A stretch of DNA of 64,000 nucleotides from Oscheius onirici (lineage: Eukaryota; Nematoda; Chromadorea; Rhabditida; Rhabditidae), in assembly GCA_932521025.1 (NCBI GenBank), contig OW051472.1, forward strand, positions 1,860,001 through 1,924,000. The letters are read 5' to 3'. The position numbers and the translations under genes were made by a program. This document shows, piece after piece, positions 13,501 to 26,900 of this stretch. The notes under the pieces were generated by a model. The model had not been told where the DNA came from. It worked only from the letters and a program-made list of their open reading frames with translations, and searched no databases. Every line of letters starts with the position of its first letter. The first letter of the stretch is position 1.

Positions 13501-16500
13501 TTTAACTGTAGCATTTTACTGACCTAAAAATCACCCCTGTAAAACATTAGCTCGATTGGTTGCGTAATTTCGGATGGGGAACGATTTTGATTCCTAAATT
13601 TCGACCATGTACCCCAAACTTCCTCATGGTGAATTTTTGAGCTCGAATTTGATTTTTTGAGAAAATTACCGAACCTTTTAAGCTGATATTTTGTAGGGGT
13701 GATTCTTAGCCCAGTAGAATACTACAGTTAAAAAACAAAAAGATTTTCTCTCGGCGGACTCGAACCCTGGTCGCTCCAGCGCGAATTTTCCAAACCCACT
13801 GCGCCATCCGGACATTTTTTGTTTCGGGTGTTCCCAGAGTCAAAAATCGTTTTTCAAAAAAGCAAAATACTCGTCTCATTGAGCTGAGGTTTTCACTAGT
13901 TTTCACTAGTTGACAACTTTTTTGTAGGATGCAACCCTGAAGAGTTATAGGCAAAATTGTGTTTTGATCGAAACTTGGAACGTTCACTATTTTCAGACGA
14001 TGAGATATCCAGGTCTCTCATATAGCCTATTAATTCGGCCTCAATGAAACCTACATTTTGGAACCGAGTTTGCACGATTTCGTTGAAATTGGAAAAAGTT
14101 ATGAGTGTTTTTTAAAAACTTAGTTGGCGACCTAATAGTAGCTTCAAGTTGTTCTTCCGGAGAAAGGGTAAGCAATTACACGCTCATCACTCCTTTTTAT
14201 TAATAGTAGTACTGAAACAAAAAAAAAGTAGAGCTCAGCTGAAATCTATTTGGTTCGAAAAACAAAGGACTTAGTCTCCTCACTTTAGAACGAACTTTTT
14301 GCTTTTATTTCATTTTTCCCGTCCTTCGAATAATGTCCCACAAGTCTTCTTTAGCTGAATGTACGACGAAACAAATTTTTTTTTCGTCGTTGGAGAGCAG
14401 TTTGACAGTAGTTTTGTGTGATTGAAGCTACCAGAACATACTTTTATTTAGAGGGATAAAAATCTAAGATTGCACTTTTTTGCCGAATTTTTTGATTCGA
14501 GTTCCGCATTAGAAAATCTCTGAGAATACAAGCGTCCAGATTGAAACATAGGGAAAACTAGGTGAAAAAACTGATTGCGAAGATGTCAAAAGAATTGATA
14601 AGCTTCCTTACAAAAACAATATGTCAAATTATGATCATTAGGTCATTTTCCTCTACAATTTGCCAAGATCTTAAAAATGAACAAATTTCCAGGTAGCAGT
14701 CTGTAACTGTGCTTCCACCAGTGCTCCCAACAACTGTCCTGGAGTGACTACTTGTAAACAGGTATTCTTGTCGAAATCAGCCAGAAAAAAACGCATTTTC
14801 AGAACGTCTGCTGCATGCAGACGGACGTCTTTACTGGCAACTTTATCCAGAACCAGGCTCCTCGTAAGTTTTCCCATTTATTTTCGCGGTATATAAAGAA
14901 CCAAAAACTTGTTTTTCAATAATTTTGGGTCGAAAACACCGAGGAGTTATAAGAGCAGAACATTTTTCTCGCTCATACCCTCAATTTGAAACAAGTAGAG
15001 TAAAAATTGCATCCAGAAGCCAGAAACTTCCGTTTGCTTTTATTGGCGTTCTTTTTCGAATAGTATCTCAGTATTCCTTCCCGGAGTTAGGAGAATAGCT
15101 GTGTTTTGGACCATAAAGGTCAAATTTGTTTTCTGAGAACATTTGTTTTACTGTCCTTCCAGCAGTACGATCGGTACCGACGTCAGGACTTTACTTATAC
15201 CAGCCAGCACTTTGAAGCCAAAAACAAACAGAAAAAGGCCCAACTTTATGTCTCAAGTTTTCTCTTTTTTTTCAACAGAAAACTTCGTATATATTTTATT
15301 ATTTTAGCTCGGAAACAGAAAAAAGGAAGCGAAATGGCGGTCTACCAATACAGTATTTTTTCTGTTCAAAACTATTATGATTCGCAAAAACCAGGACATC
15401 CAATCCAGTTCACAGCTTTCCATTACTTACACTGCCGTTTTGAAACCAAAAACATACAAATGGAAAATATTCGTGAAATGTGTACAAAACGGCTTACAAA
15501 ATCGATTGTTATTTCGTGTACGAATTTCGCGTGAATAAAAATACGCAATTTTGCGTCAAGGAAGGTACGCAGACTGTTCTTTAGCTTGGAAAGTACTGTA
15601 AAAACGTTAGTTAACTACATACTCGAGTGCAAATCAGAAGTGTCCCTTGAATATATCGAGAATTTGAAACAAATAAAAATCTAAAAACAAGAAAACTTCC
15701 AGTATGTCCCGGCTCCAATGTTCCTCCTCTGGCTTCTTGTAACGAACAGTGTCCGGAGTGTGAGTTAATTTTTTCGCGTTTTTCACATCTGGACTGAGAG
15801 AAAACCCCTTCGTTTTAGATTCTTCCTGTACCCAAGGAATCGGCTGCTGTCCTGTTCCCGTCGGCAATGTCAACCAGCCACTGATTCAGATCTGTGAGTT
15901 TTTCCGAGTAATTCATGAGGAGAAAGTTGCAAAGGAGAGGATAAAACGTCAGCCACTAGATGTTGCAATAATTAAAAAAATATTGCTTCAATTTCTGGTA
16001 ATGAGAGCGCTGATGCAAGAAATTCCAGTGGTAGGTTGCTTGTGCATTCAAACAACAAAATGAACTTTTCGTTCCAAAGATTGAGCAGCAAAGTAAACTA
16101 GAAATCCACTAAATTCCAATTCCGGAAAGTTTTCTTCTAATTTTGTCGAGAAAACAAGAATTTTTTGCCTGCTAAGTATGAAATACATATTATTCTTCAT
16201 TATCCTATAAAATCACGCAGGGAATTCAATTGTGTTTCACAGAAATGATAAGATGCTCCGAGAAGCTGTGAAAACGATTGAAGATCTCCTACAGATCTAA
16301 CAAGCAAATAGTTAGAGGGTGTAAGCTATCGTCCGAAGTCTTCTCGGACCAAAAGTTGCAAACGGGGGCGAATAGCTGCAGAGAATCATTTGGAATTTTT
16401 GGAATTCAAAATTCCAAATAAAAAAGGGTCAATTTTGGAATAAAAGTTATCAGTATGCTTCTAGTGCTAGCTTAATCATAAAAAACTTGAAAATTGAAAT

Positions 16501-17849
16501 AAAAACTTGTGCTTTGCATTCGGACAGTTTACTCCCAGTAACTAGAGTTCATCATCAAGATTTTCATAAACATGCAGGAAGCGAAAAAAAGATCAAAAAT
16601 GTCAAAAAGTATTTGATCTTTCTCAACTTCACTCCTTGTAGTTTCCAGAAGAAAAAAGGAATTTCAAAAAGAACATAAAAGTGGCCTTCTTTCTTGAAAG
16701 ATGTTTTCTTCGAGATCCGAATAAACAAAAAAATTGTTTCAATACCTGCTTTACGTGCCACTGAAAATTCTGTCTTCAAAAGTGATGCACTGATTTCTCC
16801 AATGAGTATCAAAAACCATAAGAAAGACCGAAACTTCTCCAAAAATGGTGTTTCAAAGGGAGCATAAAATAAACTTTCATTTTGAAGTGAGTTCACCTCT
16901 CGTTTTGATTGCGAACGAAAACAAAATTGTTTCAACAAAATACGTTTGACACCTTTTCCAAAACGATGCGTTCGTCTTTCTCCACAAAACTAAAACAACG
17001 CATTTCAGCCCTCTGTCCCGGTTCCTATGCTCCTCCAATTGGACAATGTGGAAGCTGTCCATCCGGAACTCTCTGCAATCAGCAGCTCAACATGTGCTGT
17101 CCTCAGTACAACCAGCCATCTCCGGACATCGTCTATAATGTTGTCCTCCTCTGTCCAAGTAAGTTTTTCTAGTCTAGAGGCTGAAAACAAGCGTCAATGA
17201 TTTTGTAACGAATGTTCGATTCACAATTTATTTTTGATTCAAACAAGAGAATGATCAAAGTTACGTAGTCATTGAAACTTCTGTGGTCAAGTCGAAACAC
17301 AAAAAATGCGGAAAACTTCCAAGGCTAACTTTTCCTGTAGAACTTGTAGGGAACAGGACACAGTAACGGAGGGTCCCTAACATGAAAGACACCACGACGT
17401 GGACCACGTAATGTCCCAGACTGGGATGGGCGGAAGTTAAAATGGTATGGCGGATGCGGATACATCCGCATGCCCAAAATCCGGTGCGGATGCGGATTTG
17501 CCGAAAAATTACGGATTTGAGCAGAGAAGTTTTCGAACCGTGAAATCCGCGCAAAAAAGGGTTTTTTGGTGCGGATAGTGACCTTTTTGAAATGCGGATA
17601 GTCACTTTTTTGGTTTTGTGGATGTGGATGCGGATGTCGAAATGAGCGCGGATATCCGCGGATGCGGATCATCCGCCCATCCCTGGTCCCAGTACATAAA
17701 GTGCGAAACTCCGCCCAGCGAGAGTCGGCCGAGTCGGTCAACGTGAGAACCGGCGAGGCTAACAATGATCTCAAGCAGGTGTCTCTCTAACCTACATTCA
17801 AACCCTCTTCTCTAATCCTACCTATCCCAGTACTCTGAATGAACATGAT

Positions 17850-17906
<57 letters not shown>

Positions 17907-20900
17907 CTCTCGCAAATCTACCGCTACACCATCTGGACTATCTAAGGTTGATTTATTGCTAACAAGACCGGTTTCGAGTTCTTTCCACGAAGCATAGAAA
18001 CTAGAATTCGGTGCGTTTGGCGTAATTGAATGGACGAAGGTAAGGTATAGGGTTATCCTTATCTTATCCTAGATTCTTCCAGTTCCTGGAGACTAATTTT
18101 TTGCAGTCGAATTTTTAGCTAGCCTTTTGAGTGTTCTGTTGCCTCGAAACATTGTAGCTTTTTGAATTTTTTTGAAAACGACTACACTTTCTAGTGAGTT
18201 GCTTAGAAAGGGAACACAACAGTGAAACATAACTATTGTCAACCACTTCTGACTCAGAATAATAGGTGACAACGAAACAAAAATTATTGGAATCCACACG
18301 AGGGTGTTGGCGCAATTTTCAATCTCAAAACGACAAAAAGTAGTAGTAAAATTGGTGAAAAAAGCGCTAGCAGTAGATTTCTCTATGGAATATCAGGGAA
18401 CCGTAAAACAGAAAAATTCATAACCAAGGTACAACTTTCTTGTTTTTTTTTCGTGATTTACAGTCGTTTTTTAGACGGTTCACCAGCCACCACGCCCTGT
18501 TCTTCTGGCTGTTCTTCAGGATATGGATGTTTTCAAGGAGCCTGTTGTCCACTGACATGTCCTGTTGGGCAGGTACTGTTTAAATATTTTGAGTCTCTTA
18601 TGCTTCAAATTGAACCTGATTAGAACGATAAAAGGCGTGGCAAAGAAGGCATCCCGGACATAAAAATATCTTGTTTCCAGCAGAATTTAAAAACACGACT
18701 CGAGTTCGATCCCACCCTTCTGCAAACCTTTTTGCTAAATTGTTTTGAGTACAATTTGACTTCAGCCACGCTCTGGCAACTTTTTTGATAGCATTCGACC
18801 GTTCCCCGCCATAAGGCAAAGACGCAAGGTAGTTATTCTGAGTTTAGTCCCTGTTTGAAAAGCTAAGCCCGATGCTTTTAGGAACGAGGGAGTATGGTAT
18901 TTTTATTCTTATACCCTGGTCCTGAAAAATGGCACAAGGTTTGCATATGCTTTTACATAGGTTTGTCAAACGTTCTAGGTATAGAATTCCTCAGATTCTG
19001 ATGAATTAGGTCTCGAAAAAAAAAGAACTTTCGTAACAAAGAACCAAAATACCGAAAACTTAATTGTAAGAGATGCTAACCAGGCAAGATCTCTGACCAA
19101 AGCGGTTCTGGTCCGGTCTAGATCCTTTCTTGGAGTAGCTCGACATCAGTACGTTAAAGTTCTGACCGGTCTGCTGTTGAAAATTAGCCGGATTGTACCG
19201 AAAAAGATGGTTCACACTTTTTGCTAGTGTATAGGGAATCACTGTTTGTAAATTCTATGAATTTTGACAAAAAGAGAAAAATTTGGATCTGTGAAAATAG
19301 GGATTCTTTGAAGAAGAAGGGATTTGTTTTTGCACTAAGTTTTACTGACCGAACACAAAGAGAACAATGCTTTTGTGTAAACTACGTAACTCAACAAAAA
19401 GTGAACAATAGATCTTATAAAAGTCAAATCCTCGTCTTTTCTCATAGGATCACTCTTTTATCGCCTGTTCCACAAGCGTTCCAATAGGAGTGAGGAGAGA
19501 GTGCTGTCGAGTTAGGGACAGGAGTTGGATAAGACGTTTTTCATTGGGAGAGAATACAGTTGTTTCTCATCGGTTTCTTATTCTACTCGTTGTATCCGAT
19601 ATCAACTAGATCCCTAGATCTAACATAACTTGTATCTTACAAAAGTCAAATCCTCGTCTTTTCTCATAGGATCACTCTTTTACCGCCAGCTCCAGAAACC
19701 CTGATTGTAACATCGAAGAAAATGCACTAAGCAGTAACTTCCCCGATCAGGTATTTCTCTTACGAAACAAGTGAAACATGTTGAAAGTACAAAAAAATGG
19801 AATCGAAAAAAAAGGTAAATGTGAAAAAGTGGCACTTTACAAGAGGACATATTGATATTTTTCGTGTGTTTACTGTTCCCTCACAATGTTTTTCAAGGCA
19901 CACGTTTGGTTTTAGCGGGAATCGATTACAAAAGAATCAAAAATTTTAGACAGCCATCGGTTTCTGTGCTTCCGGAGGCTGTGGAACTGGCCAATGCAAT
20001 AAGGCAGCTGGATGTTGCTGTCAGGAAATAATCAAGCTGCCAGTCTGTAGTAATGGTCAGCAGAGTCAAAAGAGATGCTCAGTCGATCCGGTGAGTCCTT
20101 TTTTCGCTCAAAATGGAGAAAAAAATTGTGGAGAAAATGCTTTAATGTTTCGATATACAGATGGCGATGAAAGTCTTGCTAATTCCTCTAGGGTGGAGAT
20201 GACAAAATTTTGACAGACTGATAAAATTCCGGGCCCGTTCTGAATGGATGCGAGATTATTGTTCCACGTAGCAGTCGCCTCTTTCGAATTTCAGCGCGGA
20301 ACAAAGGCTCAATGGGCGATTGTTCCGCTGATAGAACAAGTAAAGAATAGATATCAGTATGTTTCCATTATTATTAATATTGTAAACATTCAAAAGGGGT
20401 TATTAGACATGGCTGACGGGCCGGTCTTGGGCCTGAAAGTTGAGGTCCGGACCTGAAATCTCCGGCCAGGCTCGAAGCCATTTCTAGGGGGTTATCACTC
20501 TCGCTGTAGGTCGAAGATGTCAAAAAAACAACGTACACCAACACCCTTTCATAAACTTCGCCTATGTCCAATGATAGACATAAATTAATACATAACACGA
20601 TGACAATGGCATAAGAACTGATTGAAGCACTTTTTTGTACCAGATTTCCAAAGAAAAACGTAGCTTCCCACAAAGTCGTACAATGATGAAAACCGCCTAA
20701 AGGTTTCTTGAATAGATGACTTTCAGTCTGTTTCAGTTCTTTCCTCACTTTTTTTGCTTGCAGTGTTCCCAGTTTTTCTTCAGACTCGAGCTACTTTTTT
20801 GCTTCAAAATTTGTATGTATTTGGAACTTCGCTCATTCTCATTCCTCGGCCCATGGATGTTTCCAAAACAGAGAACAGACTACAGAAATTCAAGTTCAAA

Positions 20901-23900
20901 GTTCGTAGTAATGACTACAGAATTTCAAATGTTTTGACGAGCCTATGTTAGGTGGCAAAAAACAAAAATACTTGTTTCCTTCACTTTGGTATCTTCAGGA
21001 ATGCGGTCCGAACATGGAATGCTCCAACGGAGGCTGTTGTCCCATGCCGTTCTGTCCAACTGGAGTACAGGTACAGTTCTGTTTCTTCCTCGTCATAACT
21101 CAGTTTTAGGCCTCAAGCCGATGCCGTTTTGGCAACACCTGCGTCGCTGGCTTTTCCTGCATGGAAGGACTCTGTTGCCCTCTTCCCAGATGTCCAAATG
21201 GGGTGATTTCTCTTGGTAAGCTTACAGAAGGATCAGGTTTTCAAACCAAAAAAGTTTCATTCTTTGGACAAAACCTCAACAGCTTGTGGCCAACCAATTT
21301 CCTATTTGGGAACAAATACATATCAGTACAGATCGTTTCGTTAGGTCTTGTTCGAAAAATTTCGCAAAAAGTTTGAAAACCGTAGCTTGAAAGAAATGTT
21401 TCAAGAGTTGAAGAATACAACTGGGTTTGCAAAAAAATGGTGATTTTTGGGGTCTGTATCGAATAACTCAAAATTGATTTGTACGTGTAACGATTTGGCG
21501 CATTTTCGATTGCAACGTGTAACGATTTGAACAATTCGATTTGAACATGTTCGGTTTGCACGAATTTTTCTGCAATTACGTACCGATAAATCCTACCTTT
21601 TCTTCGAGAACTGTTTTCTTTGTTTTTCTCGTTTTATTCTCATTTTTTGTATATTTTTCGTCTATTTTCTACAGTCTCCGCGAAGAATGAGGACAATATC
21701 GAAACTTCAGATGATAGAAGGCCGTTTGACGCGACTGATGAATAAAAGGTTTGTATTATTCTTTCTGCTATAAAATAGATCTCAAGTAGTTACGACAGTC
21801 AGAGACAGCGAGTTTATCGTTCCCGCGAGGATAAATCAGCTGGCTGCGAACTGATAGAACTGCCGAATCCTATTTCCACAGGAGCGACCTCCTAAGCATC
21901 AGGTTAGCTTATTGAATATATTTATATGAATATTGAATCGTTTATCAATTGGTTTAGGCTGAAAGAGTATTTTTCTGAAGGAAATGGATCAGTCGAGCGG
22001 GAGAATCATCGTTCACGCTTCTGAAACCGGCCTACAGTTGCTCGAAGAAGACGGATATTCTTCTTCTTGATGATTCATTCCGAGCAGTTCCAAACCGCTT
22101 TCCTCAACAAGATAGCATTCAATACTGACAAATTCGCCAAATTTTTTTGGTATTTGGACAGCATTTTTTGGAACAACAACGCATACTTTATGTGTATCCA
22201 CAGAACAAGCAAAAAAACTCGTCAAAACAGTATACTCACGACCATTAGGAGGTCAGAGAAAAAGAACACTGGTGGAAACAACTACATGCCTGATCTTGAG
22301 GAGATCGATTCAATTGGTGATGCTCTTCGCTGCTTCCAGTGATGATATCGCAGTCTACGTCTCGGAATAACTCATTTTCAACTCATAATGTTTATACCTA
22401 CGATGAAGACGCAATAAATAGTTTTCATTGTTCTTTTTTTTAGCAAAAAAAATGAGAATAAAACGCAAAAAATGGGAAAATAACGTGAAAAATGAAGAAA
22501 GAAAATTTCTTGAAGAAACGGTAGGATTTATTGGTACGTAACTGCGGAAAAATTCGTGCAAACCGAACATGTTCAAATCGAACATGCGCAAAATCGTTGA
22601 CGTGCAAATCAATCGCGCCACAATTGATTGTTTGAAAATCAATACAGACCCGATTTTTGGTAAAACGTTTGAACTTTTGATAAGATGCTAAACTATTAAA
22701 AAAAAACTGTGGTGTATGTATCTGACTCGCTCTGTTTGTCTGTATGTTTGTCCATGGCTATGAGGTTGTCAGGATTAGATAGTAACTTTTGTACTTGAAG
22801 TTATTACAGACTTTGGCTTATATAGTGTCAGAGGCAAGTAGAAAGCTTCAGAAAACGGTAAAGAGCAGGCAGAAAAGCACGACACCGCCAGGCAACGAAG
22901 TCGTCTGGTGTGAATATGAAGCTCGCAAAAGTTCAAGTTCTCGTACTTCTTTATTCAAAAATGCTTCACTATTTAGCCACAATTTCAACAATCTGCTCGA
23001 AAACTCTGTGACATTTCGTCCGGTACAACTAGCAAGGTTTATCGAAAAGGCCAGACCAGTTCCAGTTTTTTTCAAACATTTCTCGTTTCAAAAAGCAGAC
23101 ATATAAGGAAAAAGTTTCGCAAACACAATTCTTTGGTTACTTTTTTCTTCAAAAAGATTCAAGCAGATTTTTTTTTGGTTTTTCTCAACGTCGAATTGGA
23201 GCGCTACCCTCAAAACCAGGGGGTTTGCGGTTCTCGAAGCGAAATATTTATCGGTTACTGCTGCCTTCCTTTTTCTGAACAGACCGAGTTTTTATAGCCA
23301 TTCTCCAAGTTTTCCCTCCTCGTATGAGGCTGGATAAAAAAAAATTTGGTAAAAAAACGCTAATATCGTAAAGCAATAGAAACAAGAAGAAGTTACGAAT
23401 TTTTTAGTGCTCTTCATTGGGTACAGATGGTTAACGAAATGAACCACTTATTCGGTATACGAATGTCTTGAAACCTAACTTTTTTTCCTCAAGATCTAGA
23501 ATCAAAAACTTCCATTCAGCGGGCTTTGAAAAACATTTTCAGGCCTCTGCACCCGAACATTGGATTGTGGTCGTGCCGGAGTAGAATGTTCCAATGGGGC
23601 TTGCTGTCCACTGCCCACATGTCCAGGAAATGTCGTCTCCATTCAGAGGTTTGTTCATTTTTTTGTTTGTTTTGAGAAATGGTGAAGATCCAAAATCTCA
23701 TATATCGCACAAAAGATTTTAAAAAACAAGATTGATAACGCCCTTCCAGGGCTAAAGTATAAGTTCATGACTTCGCTCTGTCACGGTCTTAGTCGTGGTT
23801 TCCCTTTCATTCCTCCTTTGTTACTCTCCTCCAGTCACTTTCCCTGACCCTCCAAAGAAGCTTCCGAAATTATATTTGATCCCACTCCCTCCCAAGCCTA

Positions 23901-26900
23901 ATTTCAAAATGTAAGAACGGGTCGCCCGGCCCTATCCTTAGTGAGTGTCAGTCCTACTGTCTGTTCCCTTCTCCATTTGTCATTCTGCTCCAGTCACAGT
24001 CCCTATAAGAGACAACCAAAGTCGTTAGAACCCTTCGCGCACTTGCTTTTTTTCCTTCTCTACCATTTACGCTGTCCCCATCGCCATGTCTCTATTTCAA
24101 TGTGCTCATGTTCTCCTCAATCTCTGTTCTCCAGTTATGATATCGCCCCTTTGGAGCTAAACTTATAGTAGAAACCCCCTTGAACTTCCCGTATTTCTAA
24201 CCCGCACTTGATTCTCTACTGTCTGGAAACCATCCCCAGTCAAATATAATCAAAGTCCACACTTGCTAATTGACTTGTCGAAACCTGTTAAAACTCCCGA
24301 TGCAAACGGATCTTCACAAATCTCCCTTCCTTATCCTCAATAAAAGCTTCAGACAGACACACAGAGACTTGGGAGCAATTTAAAATAGATGCTTTGTAAT
24401 CCGCGAAACCGTCAAAAGAGTATCTTCTTTGAAGTTTTGCTGTTGATCATCCAGAATTGCTTTTTGTTTAGCGAAATCTTGGAAAGGGTGCCTTCCTTGG
24501 ATATTTTGCTCCTTGGTCGATAAATTTGTGAAAAAATAACTTTTTTAGATGTTCAACTGGCTGTAACAACTGCTGTCCCGGTGGATTTACTTGCACCAAT
24601 GGAGGCTGCTGCCCTCTTCCAAAGTGTCCGACTGGTTAGTAGTTATTTTTTTCACTAGCGACAACATCGGCAACATGGTCGAGTGAAGCTGACATGCACA
24701 GCGAGAGTGATATATCCCTATTTAAGGCTCAGGCTATCACTAGAAGAATACTGATGTTATTTTTTACCCTGACTATTGTTTCCAGTGCAGTTCCGCAGAA
24801 AGCGTACTTTACCCCCGTGTCGATGACTTTACCACCGCAGCGGTTTAGTTCCGCGGAACTAACGTCTCGCCCCCAACAAAATGGAGACATAGGGAACAAT
24901 ACTGGTCACAGCATTTGTACAGTTCTTAGGGTAAGGTACAGTGCTTTTAGAAACAAGGTGAGCAAAATACGGTGAATAATCTCTGGTAAATTTTGGCCGA
25001 GAGCTTTGCGCGATACAGAGTGAGACATTCTGCGCAGATAGTGAGACATAACTGCAATTTTTTTTGTATTTTTCGAGCTTTTCGAGAAATAAAACTGAAC
25101 CCCCGTGAGGGTAACCGTAACCCCGCGCCGGTACCCATTCTGACTCGCGGGGTTTCGGTATACCACCCCACGGCTATAATGAGACTGTCCCTTTAATGTT
25201 TCACTGGTGTCTTGATGTAGATGAGAAATAGAGAAAGCGATTCTCTTCCCTGTTTCAGTCTAAATTTGTTATATCTCCCACCAATTTATTGGAACTCTCC
25301 ACCAATTCAATGTTTTCAAATTAATACCGTGAGAACTGTAATACACCAGATTTCCGTGCGAAAATACACAGATACGTAAGATAGAAGCACGCATTTCTCG
25401 AAGGAAAGACGACATTTTTGAACTTCTTGATGCTCTGCAAAGTTGTAGTACTTGACAAGGGCAACACTTCTTGAAAAAGGACATAGGTATTATGGTTTCC
25501 AGAGTGTATGGAACTTTGAGTTAAGTACAAATGTTCAAAGTAGTCAAAATTTCAGTTTATCAAGCTGACAAAACAGCATAAAAAAACATTGAGCTACTAC
25601 ATAAAAAGTTGCTAAAGCAAAAAAATATATATGTTCCAGGTCTCGTCGCATTGTCCACCTGTTCAAACTCCTGCATTGGTGGCTCTGAATGCATCAATGG
25701 AGGCTGTTGTCCATTGCCCAGGTTACTTTTTTTCCTTTTTGTAACTAAAAATGGAAAAATTCAGATGTCCCACTGGAATAGCAGCCACTAGACGCTGTCA
25801 AATGGGAATCGGATGTTCTCCTGGATTCGTGAGTTGCCGAAATCTTTTTTGCTAGCTATTATTTGGGAGAGTTTGAACGTAAAGTTTGAAACAAAAAAAG
25901 CTCAAAACTTTGTTGAGGATCATTTTTAGATAGAAAGAGTCATAGTTTCCTGAGCCTCTCTGAACTAGTGTGTATTGAAAAATGGAAGTGTCAATTATCT
26001 TCCCAAGTGAAACACAAAGTACATATCTTTTAATCCAGTTTTGAAAGTGTACAAATGGTTCAGCATGCTACACAGCTTGAACATATATTTATGACCTGAA
26101 TGAAACAAGAAAGACTCTGACAATATTATTTCGCACAGTATCAAAATTTTGAAGCGTCCATCGGATTCAAAGAAATGAATGAAAATCTCTTCAGTCAGCC
26201 TTGGATAGTCAGGGTCTGTCTTTTTTTGATAAAATTCGAACGATGAACCACATGAGAACGGTATTCAGAGGAAGATAGAGTCTTGTTAGTAGTTTTTCCG
26301 TTCGTTCCAGACATTGTTGTATGTCCACATGAAACAAAAAAGTTCAAAGCTATAATATGATTCTTACCAAATGAGTATTTTTCAATGTTGTCGAATATCG
26401 GCCTAGGTGGTCAAACCACTTTAGTAGTAATTGAAACAACTTATATAGCCATACATTCATGACTTTTTTTTGACTTCGACGAAAAAAAAACCGACGGTGA
26501 AACAGTTGGTGAAAAAAAAGGTCTGACCAGTCTCTTGGAAGTGAATCAAAAAACATTTTTCTTATTGAACTGCTAGAACCTTTTCGAGAATTAATTACTC
26601 TCTAACAATAGTCCAAATAGATAATTTGTTTACACCATCATGTAATCAGTACCCGTTCCAGACAATGTTTTATGTCAATAGTGAAGCAAGAATGTCCGAT
26701 TTTTATAAAAAAAAAAACTAGCAGTTTTTTTACTGTTCTGTAACGCAAGAACCGATGGCCCAGCGTTTTCTAGATCAAGGGAATCTCTTGAGTTGTGGTT
26801 GAAACACATTCTACAACGAGCAGCGCACAAGATATAAAACAAGAGTGAATGACTGAGTGAGGGACTCTTTTACAAGAGTAAGGGACTCTTTTACAAAACG

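Larger units (their letters stand above)
17159..18474 (+). other. Intron with hAT MITE and GA microsatellite
   Basis: Contains the hAT-type MITE at 17,421-17,685 and a long (GA)n tract at 17,853-17,904. No exon was recognised in the rest. Confidence 0.6.

Noticed and set aside
15106..15534. 142-codon plus-strand ORF
   Set aside because: Lies within an intron whose flanking exons already join in phase. Composition is AT-driven and no domain or splice sites support it.
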